From assembly GCA_031430375.1 (NCBI GenBank), contig JANPBJ010000283.1, positions 1 to 21,984 on the forward strand: a DNA stretch of 21,984 nucleotides, read 5' to 3'. The translations under genes and the position numbers were made by a program. Positions 21,551 to 21,984 of the stretch are shown here, one piece after another. The notes beneath the pieces were generated by a model. The model searched no databases, was not told the DNA's origin, and saw nothing but the letters and a program-made list of their open reading frames with translations. Source of the DNA: JAENVU01 sp031430375 (GTDB lineage: Bacteria > Actinomycetota > Acidimicrobiia > IMCC26256 > JAENVU01). Each line of letters begins with the position of its first letter. Within the stretch, counting starts at the first letter, position 1.

Positions 21551-21596
21551 TCACTCGTAATGAGCAGGTCAGGAGTTCGAATCTCCTTCCCGGCTC
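21551..21596 (+). repeat. 46-bp direct repeat, copy 2 (partial tRNA-Thr)
   Basis: Identical to 20184-20229. The preceding bases do not supply an acceptor 5' strand or D arm, so this is not a functional tRNA but the 3' fragment left at the far boundary of an inserted segment. Divergence starts at once on both sides (T versus C before, C versus T after). Confidence 0.85.
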
Positions 21597-21642
21597 CACA
21601 CACCAGGCAATCTGTCCTACCACCTGTACTACTGTTCTCGGG

Positions 21643-21909
21643 ATGGCACAGAGACATAAGCGATCGATTTCTCTCCCCCCCGATCTCGACGAATCGATCG
21701 AGAGGGCAGCCGCGGCGGCGGGGACATCGGTCAGTGGTTGGATCGCAGATGTCGCTGAGCACCGTCTCCGCATCGAGGCTGGACACCGCGGAGTCGCGCA
21801 GTGGGAACGTGAGCACGGAGCACTCACGGCCGACGAGCTGGCGGAGGGCTTGGCACGCGCGCGACTTGCGCTCGATCGTCGATCGGCACGCGTGCGCCGG
21901 ACTGCTTGA
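21643..21909 (+). CDS. vapB: VapB-like antitoxin
   Basis: The protein is 88 residues. After MAQRHKR comes a ribbon-helix-helix fold: strand SISLPPDLDESI, helix ERAAAAAG, turn TSVSGWIADVAEHRLR. The C-terminal half is acidic then basic (EREHGALTADELAEGLARAR), as in antitoxins whose tail wraps the toxin. The stop overlaps the ATG of a PIN-domain gene by one base (TGATG), which is the classic arrangement. No good ribosome site is visible before the ATG. VapB normally binds the vapBC promoter and neutralises VapC. It begins 46 bases past the second tRNA-derived repeat. Confidence 0.82.
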   Translation: MAQRHKRSISLPPDLDESIERAAAAAGTSVSGWIADVAEHRLRIEAGHRGVAQWEREHGALTADELAEGLARARLALDRRSARVRRTA

Positions 21910-21984
21910 TGGCTGGGGTCACCTATGACACGGGTGCGCTGATCGCGGCCGAGCGGAACGACCGACGGATGTGGGCATTGCACG
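21909..21984 (+). CDS. vapC: VapC-like PIN-domain toxin, N-terminal part only
   Basis: Only 25 residues are in the window; the gene runs off the right edge. The sequence MAGVTYDTGALIAAERNDRR shows the opening of a PIN domain: a short strand ending in the first catalytic Asp (Asp7 in YDTGALIAAE), followed by the expected helix. VapC toxins are Mg2+-dependent RNases, often cutting tRNA or rRNA. The one-base overlap with the antitoxin stop supports a translationally coupled TA pair. Confidence 0.78.
   Translation, partial: MAGVTYDTGALIAAERNDRRMWALH

Larger units (their letters stand above)
20184..21596. mobile_element. Small segment bounded by tRNA-derived repeats: element remnant or cargo-only insertion
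   Basis: The two 46-bp repeats enclose a unit of about 1.37 kb (repeat start to repeat start). It holds a secreted acidic repeat protein, its terminator and a weak HTH-like ORF on the minus strand. No integrase gene is seen between the repeats, so it would be a decayed element, one mobilised in trans, or one part of a larger tandem island continuing to the right of the window. The boundaries are directly visible; the mobile nature is inferred. Confidence 0.45.

Noticed and set aside
21551..21596. A second tRNA-Thr gene
   Set aside because: Only the 3' part is present; upstream bases supply neither the acceptor 5' strand nor a D arm.
21502..21816. Minus-strand frame containing GKEIRTPDLLITS
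   Set aside because: This peptide is the well-known spurious translation of an antisense tRNA-Thr sequence; it comes from the tRNA-derived repeat, not a gene.

Overview
The window looks like chromosome from a high-GC actinobacterium, possibly of the Acidimicrobiia (class is a guess). Evidence: high GC and many GTG starts; a CeoB/CeoC pair of RCK-type potassium regulators beside an OB-fold gene and APC-type transporters, an arrangement also known in mycobacteria; a DNA topoisomerase I without zinc fingers but with a lysine-rich tail; and topA, tmk and holB close together. No phage structural genes, insertion sequences or CRISPR arrays were seen.

Layout. 1-965: the probable end of a truncated gene, then a secreted pentapeptide-repeat protein. 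974-4890 (minus strand): a likely operon of a lipoprotein, a LytR-CpsA-Psr protein and an MrfA-like DUF1998 helicase. 4945-10597: a potassium locus with CeoB-like and CeoC-like RCK proteins (minus), an OB-fold gene (plus) between them, and two tandem KimA-family K+ transporters (plus). 10744-13074: a membrane H+-pyrophosphatase with the potassium-independent signature. 13169-13846: a DedA-family protein (minus). 13918-20113 (plus): topA, an MFS transporter, tmk, holB and a small DUF6506-like gene. 20156-21596: a tRNA-Thr(CGT) gene whose 3' 46 bases are repeated exactly 1.37 kb downstream. Between the copies are a possible HTH-type ORF (minus) and a secreted, extremely acidic calcium-binding-type repeat protein. 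21643-21984: a VapBC-type toxin-antitoxin pair, with the toxin cut by the window edge.

How the parts may work together. The RCK proteins and KimA-like transporters would form a potassium uptake and sensing module. The adjacent proton-pumping pyrophosphatase could supply the proton gradient that KimA-type symport uses; this is inference from function and proximity. The topA-tmk-holB block is replication housekeeping. The duplicated tRNA end is the clearest sign of accessory DNA: it looks like the two ends of an integrated element or its remnant, although no integrase is visible.
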